From positions 62,001 through 126,000 of the forward strand of contig CAMDAD010000001.1 of assembly GCA_945888515.1 (NCBI GenBank): 64,000 nucleotides of DNA, given 5' to 3'. Shown here piece after piece: positions 52,179 through 59,946 of the stretch. This DNA comes from Akkermansia muciniphila. GTDB lineage: Bacteria > Verrucomicrobiota > Verrucomicrobiia > Verrucomicrobiales > Akkermansiaceae. Each line of letters starts with the position of its first letter. Within the stretch, counting starts at the first letter, position 1. The notes under the pieces were generated by a model. It saw only the letters and a program-made list of their open reading frames with translations. It was not told the origin of the DNA and searched no databases. Made by a program: the position numbers and the translations under genes.

Positions 52179-53828
52179 TTAGGAGTGATGCTCACGATCC
52201 AATGCATCCGCTTCCTCCACCGTAGCACCGCCATCCACACGCTTGGTAAACGAAATGAAACGGGAAAGCTCCGACCGCACGACCGGTAACAAAAGATACA
52301 CCCCGATCAAGTTGGGAATGCTCATCGCGAACAATGAGGCATCCGAGAAGTCGGTGGCATTCGCCATTGATGCAGAAGAGCCGACAACGATGATCAGGCA
52401 GAAAATCACCTTATAGATCCATGCCGTAATCGTTTTCTTTCCAAACAAGTATTGCCATGCTTGCAGGCCGTAGTAGCTCCAAGTGATGAGGGTGGAAAAC
52501 GCGAATAAAAACACGCACAAAAACAGAACATACTTGAAGGAGCTGTGTATCGTCTCGAAGGCGGCCGATGTCATCGCAATGCCCTCCTTATAACCAGTGC
52601 CCGATGTTCCGAGAGTGTAAGCATGCCCGTTGATCACGTAGTTCGCGGAATCGCCGTCGAAATTCATCGTCACGCAAAGCACGAGAGCCGTCATCGAGCA
52701 AATCACCACCGTATCAAGAAATGGCTCTAACAGAGCCACTACGCCTTCCGATGCTGGACGTCGGGTTTTCGCCGCCGCATGCGCGATCGGAGCCGATCCG
52801 ATGCCCGCTTCGTTCGAGAACGTCGCGCGTCGCATGCCCCAGATGAATGCCGCCACCAGGCCTCCGGTGATGGCCGCACGCGGTTCAAAAGCCTCGCGTA
52901 GGATCATTTGCAATGCGGGAACGATGTGAGAAGCATTGACCAGCAACACCAGCAGCGCGCTGACCACATAGAGGCCGCACATCAATGGAACCAATTTGTC
53001 CGTGACCTTGGCAATGCCTTGAATGCCGCCAATAATCACCAGCGCCGTCATGAAGGCCATGATGAGACCGAAAACCCATTGATTATCGAAAAAGAACGAT
53101 GACTCACCGCCCGTGATATTGATCAACTGGCTCGTCACTTGGTTGACCTGAAAAATATTACCTCCACCGAACGAAGCGAAAACGCAAAAGATAGCGAAGA
53201 AGAAAGCCAACACCATGCCTAACGGTTTTAAGCCGCGCTCGCTCAGACCACGGCGTAGGTAATACATCGGTCCACCGTGAACGTTGCCTTCGGTATCAAA
53301 GATCCGGTATTTCACGCCCAGCGTGCACTCGGCAAACTTCGTCGACATCCCGAGGAATCCGCTCAGGAACAACCAGAACGCCACCCCGGGACCGCCGCTG
53401 TGAATCCCAATCGCCACCCCCGCGATGTTACCCAGTCCCACCGTGCCAGAAACGGCTGCTGTCAGCGCCTGAAAGTGCGTCACCGATCCCGGATCGCTCG
53501 CCAAACTGTATTTTCCGCGCACCGTGCGTATCGCCAAGCCAAAGGCGCGGATATTGATGAACTTAAATACGATGGTCACGATCACGCCTGCCGAAGCCAA
53601 CCAAAAGATCACCCACAACGCCTCGTATCCGCCCACATGGATCGTGGAAAAAACCGCATTCACGAAAGGAGCTGTTACCTTGCCGAACCATTCGTCGATT
53701 TTCTGATCCATCGATTTCTCTACGACGGTCGCCGTTTCCTGAGCAAAGCCGCTACTAAGACTCAAAAAAAATAATACCATCATTCTAGTGAGCCATCCGC
53801 ACCATTTTCGCTGCTTTATACATTCCAT
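52179..53828 (-). CDS. Sodium:alanine/glycine symporter (AGCS family)
   Basis: About 549 residues from ATG 53828. About ten membrane helices; SGTVGLGNIAGVAIGIHSGG and FSNEAGIGSAPIAHAAAKT are the AGCS signatures. A long N-terminal segment with a signal-like helix (MMVLFFLSLSSGFAQE) precedes the transporter core, longer than in typical members. It takes up Ala or Gly with Na+. Confidence 0.93.
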   Translation of the reverse strand: MECIKQRKWCGWLTRMMVLFFLSLSSGFAQETATVVEKSMDQKIDEWFGKVTAPFVNAVFSTIHVGGYEALWVIFWLASAGVIVTIVFKFINIRAFGLAIRTVRGKYSLASDPGSVTHFQALTAAVSGTVGLGNIAGVAIGIHSGGPGVAFWLFLSGFLGMSTKFAECTLGVKYRIFDTEGNVHGGPMYYLRRGLSERGLKPLGMVLAFFFAIFCVFASFGGGNIFQVNQVTSQLINITGGESSFFFDNQWVFGLIMAFMTALVIIGGIQGIAKVTDKLVPLMCGLYVVSALLVLLVNASHIVPALQMILREAFEPRAAITGGLVAAFIWGMRRATFSNEAGIGSAPIAHAAAKTRRPASEGVVALLEPFLDTVVICSMTALVLCVTMNFDGDSANYVINGHAYTLGTSGTGYKEGIAMTSAAFETIHSSFKYVLFLCVFLFAFSTLITWSYYGLQAWQYLFGKKTITAWIYKVIFCLIIVVGSSASMANATDFSDASLFAMSIPNLIGVYLLLPVVRSELSRFISFTKRVDGGATVEEADALDREHHS

Positions 53829-53974
53829 ACCTGAGCACACTGACAAACTCTGCCACCTGAGACAAGCAAGAAACAAACATTCGCCCGATTAATGAAACGC
53901 TACGTTCACGGGAAAAATCCTCACTTGCGTCTTGGCTTGGGTCGATTACAGTGCGCTCGAAAGACAACGACCCT

Positions 53975-54346
53975 ATGAGCGAATCCACACCTAACATCAC
54001 TGCCTATCTGAAAACCTTCTGCGGCTGGAGCGAGGGCGTGCGCGCTGTGATGCGCAAGTACGATCTTCCCTTCGAAGAGAAAGACATCATCAAGAATCCC
54101 GCTTTCCGCTGGGAAATGGAAACCAAGAGCGGTCAGCCGCTTTCACCTTGCGTCGAGATCAATGGCCATATGCTCGCTGATATTTCCGGCGCGGAAGTGG
54201 AGACGTGGATGATCGAAAACGGGCTCGTGCAGGCGATCGATGCCGAGGCGGATGCGCCTATCAATTCGGCCTGCAGCGATGAACAGCACGCGGCGATGGC
54301 GCGCGCGCAGTTGCCGAAAATCTCGAAGATCAAACTTCTCGACTGA
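53975..54346 (+). CDS. Glutaredoxin-like protein with CGWS motif
   Basis: 123 residues from ATG 53975. The thioredoxin-like core has YLKTFCGWSEGVRAVMRKYD (monothiol CGWS motif, like CGFS) and a cis-Pro in QPLSPCVEING. A C-terminal tail of ~35 residues ends SKIKLLD. It may be a monothiol glutaredoxin in Fe-S or redox handling. The start at ATG 53951 is also open. Confidence 0.85.
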   Translation: MSESTPNITAYLKTFCGWSEGVRAVMRKYDLPFEEKDIIKNPAFRWEMETKSGQPLSPCVEINGHMLADISGAEVETWMIENGLVQAIDAEADAPINSACSDEQHAAMARAQLPKISKIKLLD

Positions 54347-54349
54347 TTC

Positions 54350-54811
54350 TCACTGGGCTCCGGCCTTCTTGAGCTGCGCGATGGCTTCATCCAGCTTCTT
54401 GCGCAACGCCACGAGCGCTTCGTTGCGTTCTGCGATCGCTTGGTCGCGCTCTTTGATGGCCGCTTCCCACTGCACGATTTGCTGGCGCAGAGCATCGCGT
54501 TCGGCACTCGCCTGATCGCGCGCGGCCGTCGCCACGGTGAGTTCTTCACCTTGGACTTTGCTGAGCCGCGCGGCTTCGTCGGCAGACTTCTGCGTTTCCA
54601 TCAGCGCCTGTTTCAGCTCTGCCAAATCCTGTGCGAGCGACTCCGCGCGTTTCACGGCTTCATCGCGCTCTTCGCCCAAAGCATGGGCTTGGACTTGCAG
54701 CGTGCGATAGGCCTCGCGACGCTTCTCGCTTTGTGTCCACTGCAGCGCTACGATGCCTAACAGAATCGCACAGCCAATGGCATTGATCAGGGGAATCAGA
54801 GGTTGCTTCAT
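54350..54811 (-). CDS. Membrane-anchored coiled-coil protein
   Basis: 153 residues: a single N-terminal membrane segment (LINAIGCAILLGIVALQW) followed by a long coiled coil with heptad spacing (residues ~30-148, rich in Glu, Ala, Arg). The ATG overlaps the exbD stop (ATGA), so it is the last gene of the tonB operon. It is probably periplasmic and linked to the TonB-ExbB-ExbD motor. No enzyme motif. Confidence 0.75.
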   Translation of the reverse strand: MKQPLIPLINAIGCAILLGIVALQWTQSEKRREAYRTLQVQAHALGEERDEAVKRAESLAQDLAELKQALMETQKSADEAARLSKVQGEELTVATAARDQASAERDALRQQIVQWEAAIKERDQAIAERNEALVALRKKLDEAIAQLKKAGAQ

Positions 54812-55233
54812 GGCTTCGGCGTTTTGCTTTCAAAACTCACGCGCTCAATGCCCGCCGCACGCACGGCATCGAGCAGACGCATCACTTGTTGGTGGCGGGC
54901 ATTCGCATGCGCGGCGATCAGGACATTCACTTCATCACGATTTTCCAGCACCGCCAATCGCTCGGTGACCTCAGTAGGCGTGAGGATTTCCTCTTTCAAG
55001 GTGATGACACCCTGCTCGTTGAGGGCGAAGTGATAGGGAGGAACGGATTTTTCCGAGAGAGCGGCCTGCGCATCAGGAAGCTCGATGGGCACGCGGCTGA
55101 GCTGCGTCATACTCAGACTGACCAGCATGAAACTGGCGAGCAGGAAAAACATGATATCGATCAGCGGCACGATCTCGATACGAGCGTCATCGTGGCCATC
55201 CTGGTCTTGGTTGGTGGAGAGTTTGACAGGCAT
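54808..55233 (-). CDS. exbD: Biopolymer transport protein ExbD
   Basis: 141 residues with a single membrane helix (VPLIDIMFFLLASFMLVSL); the Asp in PLIDIMF is the conserved proton-path residue. It is the stator partner of ExbB in the TonB energy system. Confidence 0.92.
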   Translation of the reverse strand: MPVKLSTNQDQDGHDDARIEIVPLIDIMFFLLASFMLVSLSMTQLSRVPIELPDAQAALSEKSVPPYHFALNEQGVITLKEEILTPTEVTERLAVLENRDEVNVLIAAHANARHQQVMRLLDAVRAAGIERVSFESKTPKP

Positions 55234-55238
55234 ATCGC

Positions 55239-55895
55239 TCAGGCACGCGGTGCTTTGAAATCGGCGAGATCATGGCCGTGCGACTTCGCCGCACCGGCGA
55301 GGAGTTCGCAGTGATTGATCCAGTGTTCCAGCTTTCCACGCAGCAAGGAGGTTTTCTTGCGGAAAAAATTGAAGGGCAGCAGGCAGAGAATCGCGATGCC
55401 CAGACCTGCAGCAGTGGCGATCAGCGCCTCGGCGATGCCGCCTGACACCTTGGTCACAGCGAGCTGATCGTTGCCGACAAAATTGAACGAGCCCATGATG
55501 CCGACCACCGTGCCGAGCAATCCGAGTAATGGCGCGAGTGTGATCACCGTGCTCAAAACCCACAGGCGAGCCTCGGATTTTTCCAACAAATTACTGGCAT
55601 GCAACTGCATCGCCGCAAGTGGGGACGTGGCCGCGTGCGACATGCCATCGCGCAGGTTTTCCAGAAATGGATCGGCTTGTTTGTGAGTGGTCTGCCAGAC
55701 CTGATCAAACTGCCCCAAGCCCAGTGCCTCGCGGACCGCCTCTTGTTGCGCTACATTGACGCGACCACGCAGACGCATCCACCAGATGATGCGGTCCAAG
55801 ATCACGCAGATCGCAAGGAAAAACAACAGCGCCATCGGCCACATAATGGGGCCGCCTTTTTCAAAATATTCAACGAGAATGTGCGAGAGTATCAT
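55239..55895 (-). CDS. exbB: Biopolymer transport protein ExbB
   Basis: 218 residues, MotA/TolQ/ExbB family with three membrane helices; TLAPLLGLLGTVVGIMGSF and GIAEALIATAAGLGIAI are the signatures. It sits between tonB and exbD with 5-bp gaps. Confidence 0.94.
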   Translation of the reverse strand: MILSHILVEYFEKGGPIMWPMALLFFLAICVILDRIIWWMRLRGRVNVAQQEAVREALGLGQFDQVWQTTHKQADPFLENLRDGMSHAATSPLAAMQLHASNLLEKSEARLWVLSTVITLAPLLGLLGTVVGIMGSFNFVGNDQLAVTKVSGGIAEALIATAAGLGIAILCLLPFNFFRKKTSLLRGKLEHWINHCELLAGAAKSHGHDLADFKAPRA

Positions 55896-55900
55896 AGGAA

Positions 55901-56635
55901 TCAGTTGAGTCGGAAAACGATGGGAATTTTATAGCGCCGGGCCTCTCCTGCTGGAAATTTCCAGCGACTGCGAATGGTGGAGAGCGCCGCGTTGTTCAGT
56001 GAATCATACGCGCAAGGCGTCTTAACCCAAGCGCTGAGAACCTTGCCATCGACGCCGACGATGAACTCGACCAACACTGTGCCCTGATGATTGCTGCGTC
56101 TGGCCTGGAGCGGGTAACTGGGAGCGGGCTGGCGCCCCGCGCCGCTGCCGAAGGATAAAGTGGTCGCGTTGCTCGGTGGTCCGCCGCCCGTGGATTTCCC
56201 AGCAGTGGCAGGACGATTGTTGGCAGAAGAACTGCTCGAGGGCTTGGCCTGCGGCCGCGGCGTGCTGGGCGCGGCGACTTGCACTGCCGTTTTTTTGATC
56301 ACCGGTGCGGGCATTTCGGGAACATCTGGCAAGTCCTCCATCGGCGCCATTTCCGGCATGGGCGGCGGCGTGGGCAGCGTGGCGATCACAGGCACAACCG
56401 CCGGCTCGGCAGCCTCAGTGCTTTCCGAAGTCTGATTTTCCTCGGTCTGCGCGTCTTGCAGCGCCTCGGCGGGAGCGATGTCGATACTCGTCATCACGCT
56501 CAACGGTTGCGGTTTCACCACAAGAGCCACCGCCCATTCCTGCGGCAGGGAAAAGCCGACCATCGCCCCCAAACTCACACTCAACCAAGCGGCGAGCGTG
56601 ATCACATTCAGGGCGTAAAGAGCAGGTTTGGACAT
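55901..56635 (-). CDS. tonB: TonB energy transducer
   Basis: 244 residues from ATG 56635. An N-terminal membrane helix, a long Pro-rich linker (PTPPPMPEMAPMEDLPDVPE) and the C-terminal TonB domain (YPLQARRSNHQGTVLVEFIV, SAWVKTPCAYDSLNNAAL) are visible. It transmits proton-motive force to outer-membrane receptors. It is first of tonB-exbB-exbD-coiled coil and is preceded by a Fur-like box. Confidence 0.93.
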   Translation of the reverse strand: MSKPALYALNVITLAAWLSVSLGAMVGFSLPQEWAVALVVKPQPLSVMTSIDIAPAEALQDAQTEENQTSESTEAAEPAVVPVIATLPTPPPMPEMAPMEDLPDVPEMPAPVIKKTAVQVAAPSTPRPQAKPSSSSSANNRPATAGKSTGGGPPSNATTLSFGSGAGRQPAPSYPLQARRSNHQGTVLVEFIVGVDGKVLSAWVKTPCAYDSLNNAALSTIRSRWKFPAGEARRYKIPIVFRLN

Positions 56636-56649
56636 GCGCAATGGCTATA

Positions 56650-56672
56650 TTATTGAGATTGATTCTCAATAA
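56650..56672. promoter_or_regulatory. Fur-like box upstream of tonB
   Basis: TTATTGAGA-TTGAT-TCTCAATAA has 9-bp perfect arms. The inner TGAGATTGATTCTCA fits the Fur 7-1-7 pattern of TGAGAAT-N-ATTCTCA type, with one mismatch. It lies 15 bp from the tonB start, so iron repression of the TonB system is likely. Confidence 0.7.
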
Positions 56673-56703
56673 CGCAAGAGAAAATTTTGAAAAAATCGCA
56701 AAT

Positions 56704-58107
56704 TTATTGCAATTCCACGGCATGAGCGATGCGCAATAGCTGCGCTTCTTGCAGGTGTGGCGTGATGATTTGCAGGCCGATGGGCAGTCCGCTCACAGGC
56801 AAGGGCACGGAAATAGCGGGCAGTCCAGCGAGGTTGACAGGGATGGTGCAGACATCGGCGAGGTAGTCTTCCAGCGGATTCGAGCACTCGCCCATTTTTC
56901 GAGCGGGGCTAGGTGCGACGGGAGAAACGATGGCATCGACCAGTTGAAAGGCCTGTTCGAAATCTCGACGGATCAGCGTCCTGACTTTTTGCGCTTTGTT
57001 GTAGTAGGCATCGTAGTAGCCCGAGGAAAGCACGTAGGTTCCTAACAGAATCCGGCGTTTTACCTCGGCGCCGAAGCCCTCTTCGCGCGATTGCTGATAG
57101 AGCGAAAGGATGTCCGCAGGATGCGCGGCGCGGTGACCGTAGCGCACGCCATCGAAGCGAGAGAGATTGGAAGACGCCTCCGCCGGTGCGATGATGTAGT
57201 AGGTGGCGACGGCGTATTCGGTATGCGGCAGGGAAATTTCCACAGCCGTGGCCCCTTGTTCTTCGAGTCGTGCGACGCCGGCCATGGTCGCCGCTTTCAC
57301 CGCCGGATCGAGTCCCTCGGCGAAGTATTCCTTGGGAATGCCGATGCGCAATCCCTTGACTCCCTGTTTCAACCCACTGAGATAGTCATCGACCGCCACT
57401 GGCAAGCTAGTCGAGTCTAAGGGATCGTGCCCGGCGATGGTTTGCAGCAGCAGCGCCGCATCTTCTACCGTGCGCGTCATCGGTCCGATCTGATCGAGCG
57501 ATGAGGCGAAAGCGACGAGACCGTAGCGCGAGACGAGGCCGTAAGAAGGCTTCAGCCCGACCACCCCGCAATGCGAAGCAGGCTGACGAATCGAGCCACC
57601 GGTATCGGAACCTAACGCGGCAGGCACAAAACGCGCTGCTACTGCCGCTGCCGAGCCACCAGAAGAACCGCCGGGAATGTGCCCGGGGGCAGCAGGATTA
57701 TTCGTTGCTTGCAGAGCGGAATTTTCCGTGGCCGAGCCCATCGCAAACTCGTCCATGTTCGTGCGGCCGAACAAGATCGCACCGGCAGCGCGCAGTTGCT
57801 TGATTACGCCGGCATCGTAGGGCGAGCGGTAATGTTCCGCGAGAAACTTCGATCCACAGGTGCAGGGCTCGTCCACAGCGTTGATGTTGTCCTTGATCGC
57901 GATGGGAATGCCACCCAGCGGCAGCGAGAGATCGGCCTTAGCCGCGGCGGCACGAATGCGATCGGCATCGAGCGAGAGAAACGCGCCTACCTCGCCCTCG
58001 TGAGCTGATGTTTGCGCCAGCAGGTCATCGACGATGTCGGTGGATGTAATGGCGCCGCGGCTGAGAAGATCGCGCAGGGCGGTGATAGAATGTTGGGACA
58101 AGCTCAT
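56704..58107 (-). CDS. gatA: Asp/Glu-tRNA amidotransferase subunit A
   Basis: 467 residues from ATG 58107. It is an amidase-signature enzyme: catalytic Lys in GGIPIAIKDNIN, and GGSSGGSAAAVAARFVPAAL and GSDTGGSIRQPAS supplying the cis-Ser and nucleophile Ser. With GatC and GatB it converts Glu-tRNAGln to Gln-tRNAGln (or Asp/Asn). gatB is not in the window. Confidence 0.96.
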   Translation of the reverse strand: MSLSQHSITALRDLLSRGAITSTDIVDDLLAQTSAHEGEVGAFLSLDADRIRAAAAKADLSLPLGGIPIAIKDNINAVDEPCTCGSKFLAEHYRSPYDAGVIKQLRAAGAILFGRTNMDEFAMGSATENSALQATNNPAAPGHIPGGSSGGSAAAVAARFVPAALGSDTGGSIRQPASHCGVVGLKPSYGLVSRYGLVAFASSLDQIGPMTRTVEDAALLLQTIAGHDPLDSTSLPVAVDDYLSGLKQGVKGLRIGIPKEYFAEGLDPAVKAATMAGVARLEEQGATAVEISLPHTEYAVATYYIIAPAEASSNLSRFDGVRYGHRAAHPADILSLYQQSREEGFGAEVKRRILLGTYVLSSGYYDAYYNKAQKVRTLIRRDFEQAFQLVDAIVSPVAPSPARKMGECSNPLEDYLADVCTIPVNLAGLPAISVPLPVSGLPIGLQIITPHLQEAQLLRIAHAVELQ

Positions 58108-58120
58108 GGAAAAAAAGATG

Positions 58121-58414
58121 TTAGGCATCGGCGACTACCTTGGGCACGCGAATCTGTTGTTGCGCCTGATCGGGAGCATTTTGCAGCAAGGCCTCTTGCG
58201 GCAGGCTCTGCCACGGCGTATCATCGCGCATCGGTGCCGCGATGGGTATGGGATAAGCGGTGGGTTCGATGCCGGAAACGTCCAGCGTGGAGAGTTGTTC
58301 AATGTGGCAGAGGATGGCATCGAGCTGCCCGGTGAAATGCTCCACTTCAGCGTCCGATAGCTCCAGACGCGCCAGAGTGGCGATGCGACGAACATCCATG
58401 TGAGGTTGCGACAT
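58121..58414 (-). CDS. gatC: Asp/Glu-tRNA amidotransferase subunit C
   Basis: 97 residues from ATG 58414. DVRRIATLARLELSDAEVEH is the GatC start and LDAILCHIEQLSTLDVSGIE the middle. It is upstream of gatA in the same operon. Confidence 0.94.
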   Translation of the reverse strand: MSQPHMDVRRIATLARLELSDAEVEHFTGQLDAILCHIEQLSTLDVSGIEPTAYPIPIAAPMRDDTPWQSLPQEALLQNAPDQAQQQIRVPKVVADA

Positions 58415-58515
58415 GGGCGGACAGTAATGAATGCCTGCTCAAAACGCCACTGATTTCAGAGCGCTGCCTGATTTTTTCCATAGCGCAGAGACGCGGAATC
58501 GCAGATAGTGCGCGT

Positions 58516-59895
58516 GTGCAAGCACTCGCAGTTCTGAATATCGTCGGCCTCTCCACCAGTTGCCTGGGGTCCTCCACGCCGCGCCTCTGTGCATTCCGCG
58601 ATCGCCGTGGCGTGCAGTCCTTTCCTCCAGCCTTCCCCGCAGTGACCTGCACGGCGCAGAGCCACATGCTCACTGGCACCGATGCTTCTGGGCACGGCAT
58701 CGTCGCGAATGGTTGGCTGGATCGCGAGTCAGCCGAGGTGCGTTTCTGGAAACAAAGCAATCGACTCGTGCGCGGGGAAAAAATCTGGCACCGCCTGCAA
58801 CGTGAGCTACCCGGCTTCACCTGCGCGAATTTGTTCTGGTGGTATAACATGGCGACCGATGCCGACCTCGCGATCACACCGCGGCCACTCTATCTGGCCG
58901 ATGGCCGGAAATCCTTCGACATCCACACCCAGCCCATGGGCCTGCGCGAGACCATCAAGGCCGATCTCGGCGAGTTCCCTTTCCCCAGCTTTTGGGGTCC
59001 CGCGGCGGGCATTGCCTGCTCGGAGTGGATCGCCGCCTCCGCGCGCTGGATCTATCAGAAACACCAACCCTCGCTCAACCTCGTCTATCTGCCTCACCTC
59101 GACTACGGCTTACAAAAATACGGCCCTGGCGCTCCGGAAATGGCACAAGAGCTGACCGAGATCGATGCCGTAGCGGGCGAACTAATCGACTTTTACGAAC
59201 GACATGGCGTGCGCGTCCTCATCGTTTCGGAATACGGTATTTCACCCGTGAAACAGCCGGTTCACCTGAATCGCATCCTGCGCCAAGCCGGACTTCTCTC
59301 GATCAAAGACGAACTCGGACGCGACGGCCTAGACCTTTTTCAATCCGAGGCAATCGCCGTGGCCGATCACCAGGTCGCCCATGTTTATGTCAAATCTCCG
59401 GAAAAAATCGATGCCGTCAAAGCCCTACTCGCCACCGTTCCGGGCGTGGACAGGGTGGAGTATACACACGAACGTTGGAGTCCAGGCATCGCGCTTGAAC
59501 GCGCCGGCGACCTTATCGTCACTGCCGCACCCGATGCGTGGTTCACGTATTATTTCTGGAATGATGACAGACGTGCGCCCGACTACGCCCGCTGCGTCGA
59601 CATCCACCGCAAGCCTGGCTACGATCCCGCGGAACTCTTCCTCGATCCCACCCTGTGCTGCCCTAAGCTCACGATCGCCGCCTTTTTACTGAAGAAAAAA
59701 CTCGGTCTACGCGCGTTGATGGAGGTGATTCCGCTGGACGCCACTCTCGTCAAAGGCTCGCATGGTCGAGATCAAGTGCCTACGCAAGAGCAGGCCCTCG
59801 TTCTCGGTGCCAAACGAACCATTCACAAAGCCGAACAGATTTTCGACGAAATGCTAGAACACTTTCTGCCGAACGGGCGCAGCGGGTCTGAGTAA
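58516..59895 (+). CDS. Alkaline-phosphatase-superfamily protein (nucleotide pyrophosphatase/phosphodiesterase type)
   Basis: 459 residues from GTG 58516. VTCTAQSHMLTG carries the Thr nucleophile, ASGHGIVANGW the following NPP-like block, and YLPHLDYGLQKYGP and VSEYGI metal-site segments. The first metal Asp of the family is replaced (LNIVGLSTSCLG), as in some homologs of this subgroup. It probably hydrolyses phosphodiester or pyrophosphate bonds in the cytoplasm; the substrate is unknown. The start is close to the gatC side and divergent from it. Confidence 0.85.
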   Translation: MQALAVLNIVGLSTSCLGSSTPRLCAFRDRRGVQSFPPAFPAVTCTAQSHMLTGTDASGHGIVANGWLDRESAEVRFWKQSNRLVRGEKIWHRLQRELPGFTCANLFWWYNMATDADLAITPRPLYLADGRKSFDIHTQPMGLRETIKADLGEFPFPSFWGPAAGIACSEWIAASARWIYQKHQPSLNLVYLPHLDYGLQKYGPGAPEMAQELTEIDAVAGELIDFYERHGVRVLIVSEYGISPVKQPVHLNRILRQAGLLSIKDELGRDGLDLFQSEAIAVADHQVAHVYVKSPEKIDAVKALLATVPGVDRVEYTHERWSPGIALERAGDLIVTAAPDAWFTYYFWNDDRRAPDYARCVDIHRKPGYDPAELFLDPTLCCPKLTIAAFLLKKKLGLRALMEVIPLDATLVKGSHGRDQVPTQEQALVLGAKRTIHKAEQIFDEMLEHFLPNGRSGSE

Positions 59896-59946
59896 ATCAG
59901 AGCATGTCCCACATCCGCCCCACGGCGAGTCGCTTAGCGGAGGAGA

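Noticed and set aside
52179-53975. Glycine riboswitch before the AGCS symporter
   Set aside because: The region above 53828 lacks the paired glycine-aptamer landmarks I could recognise.
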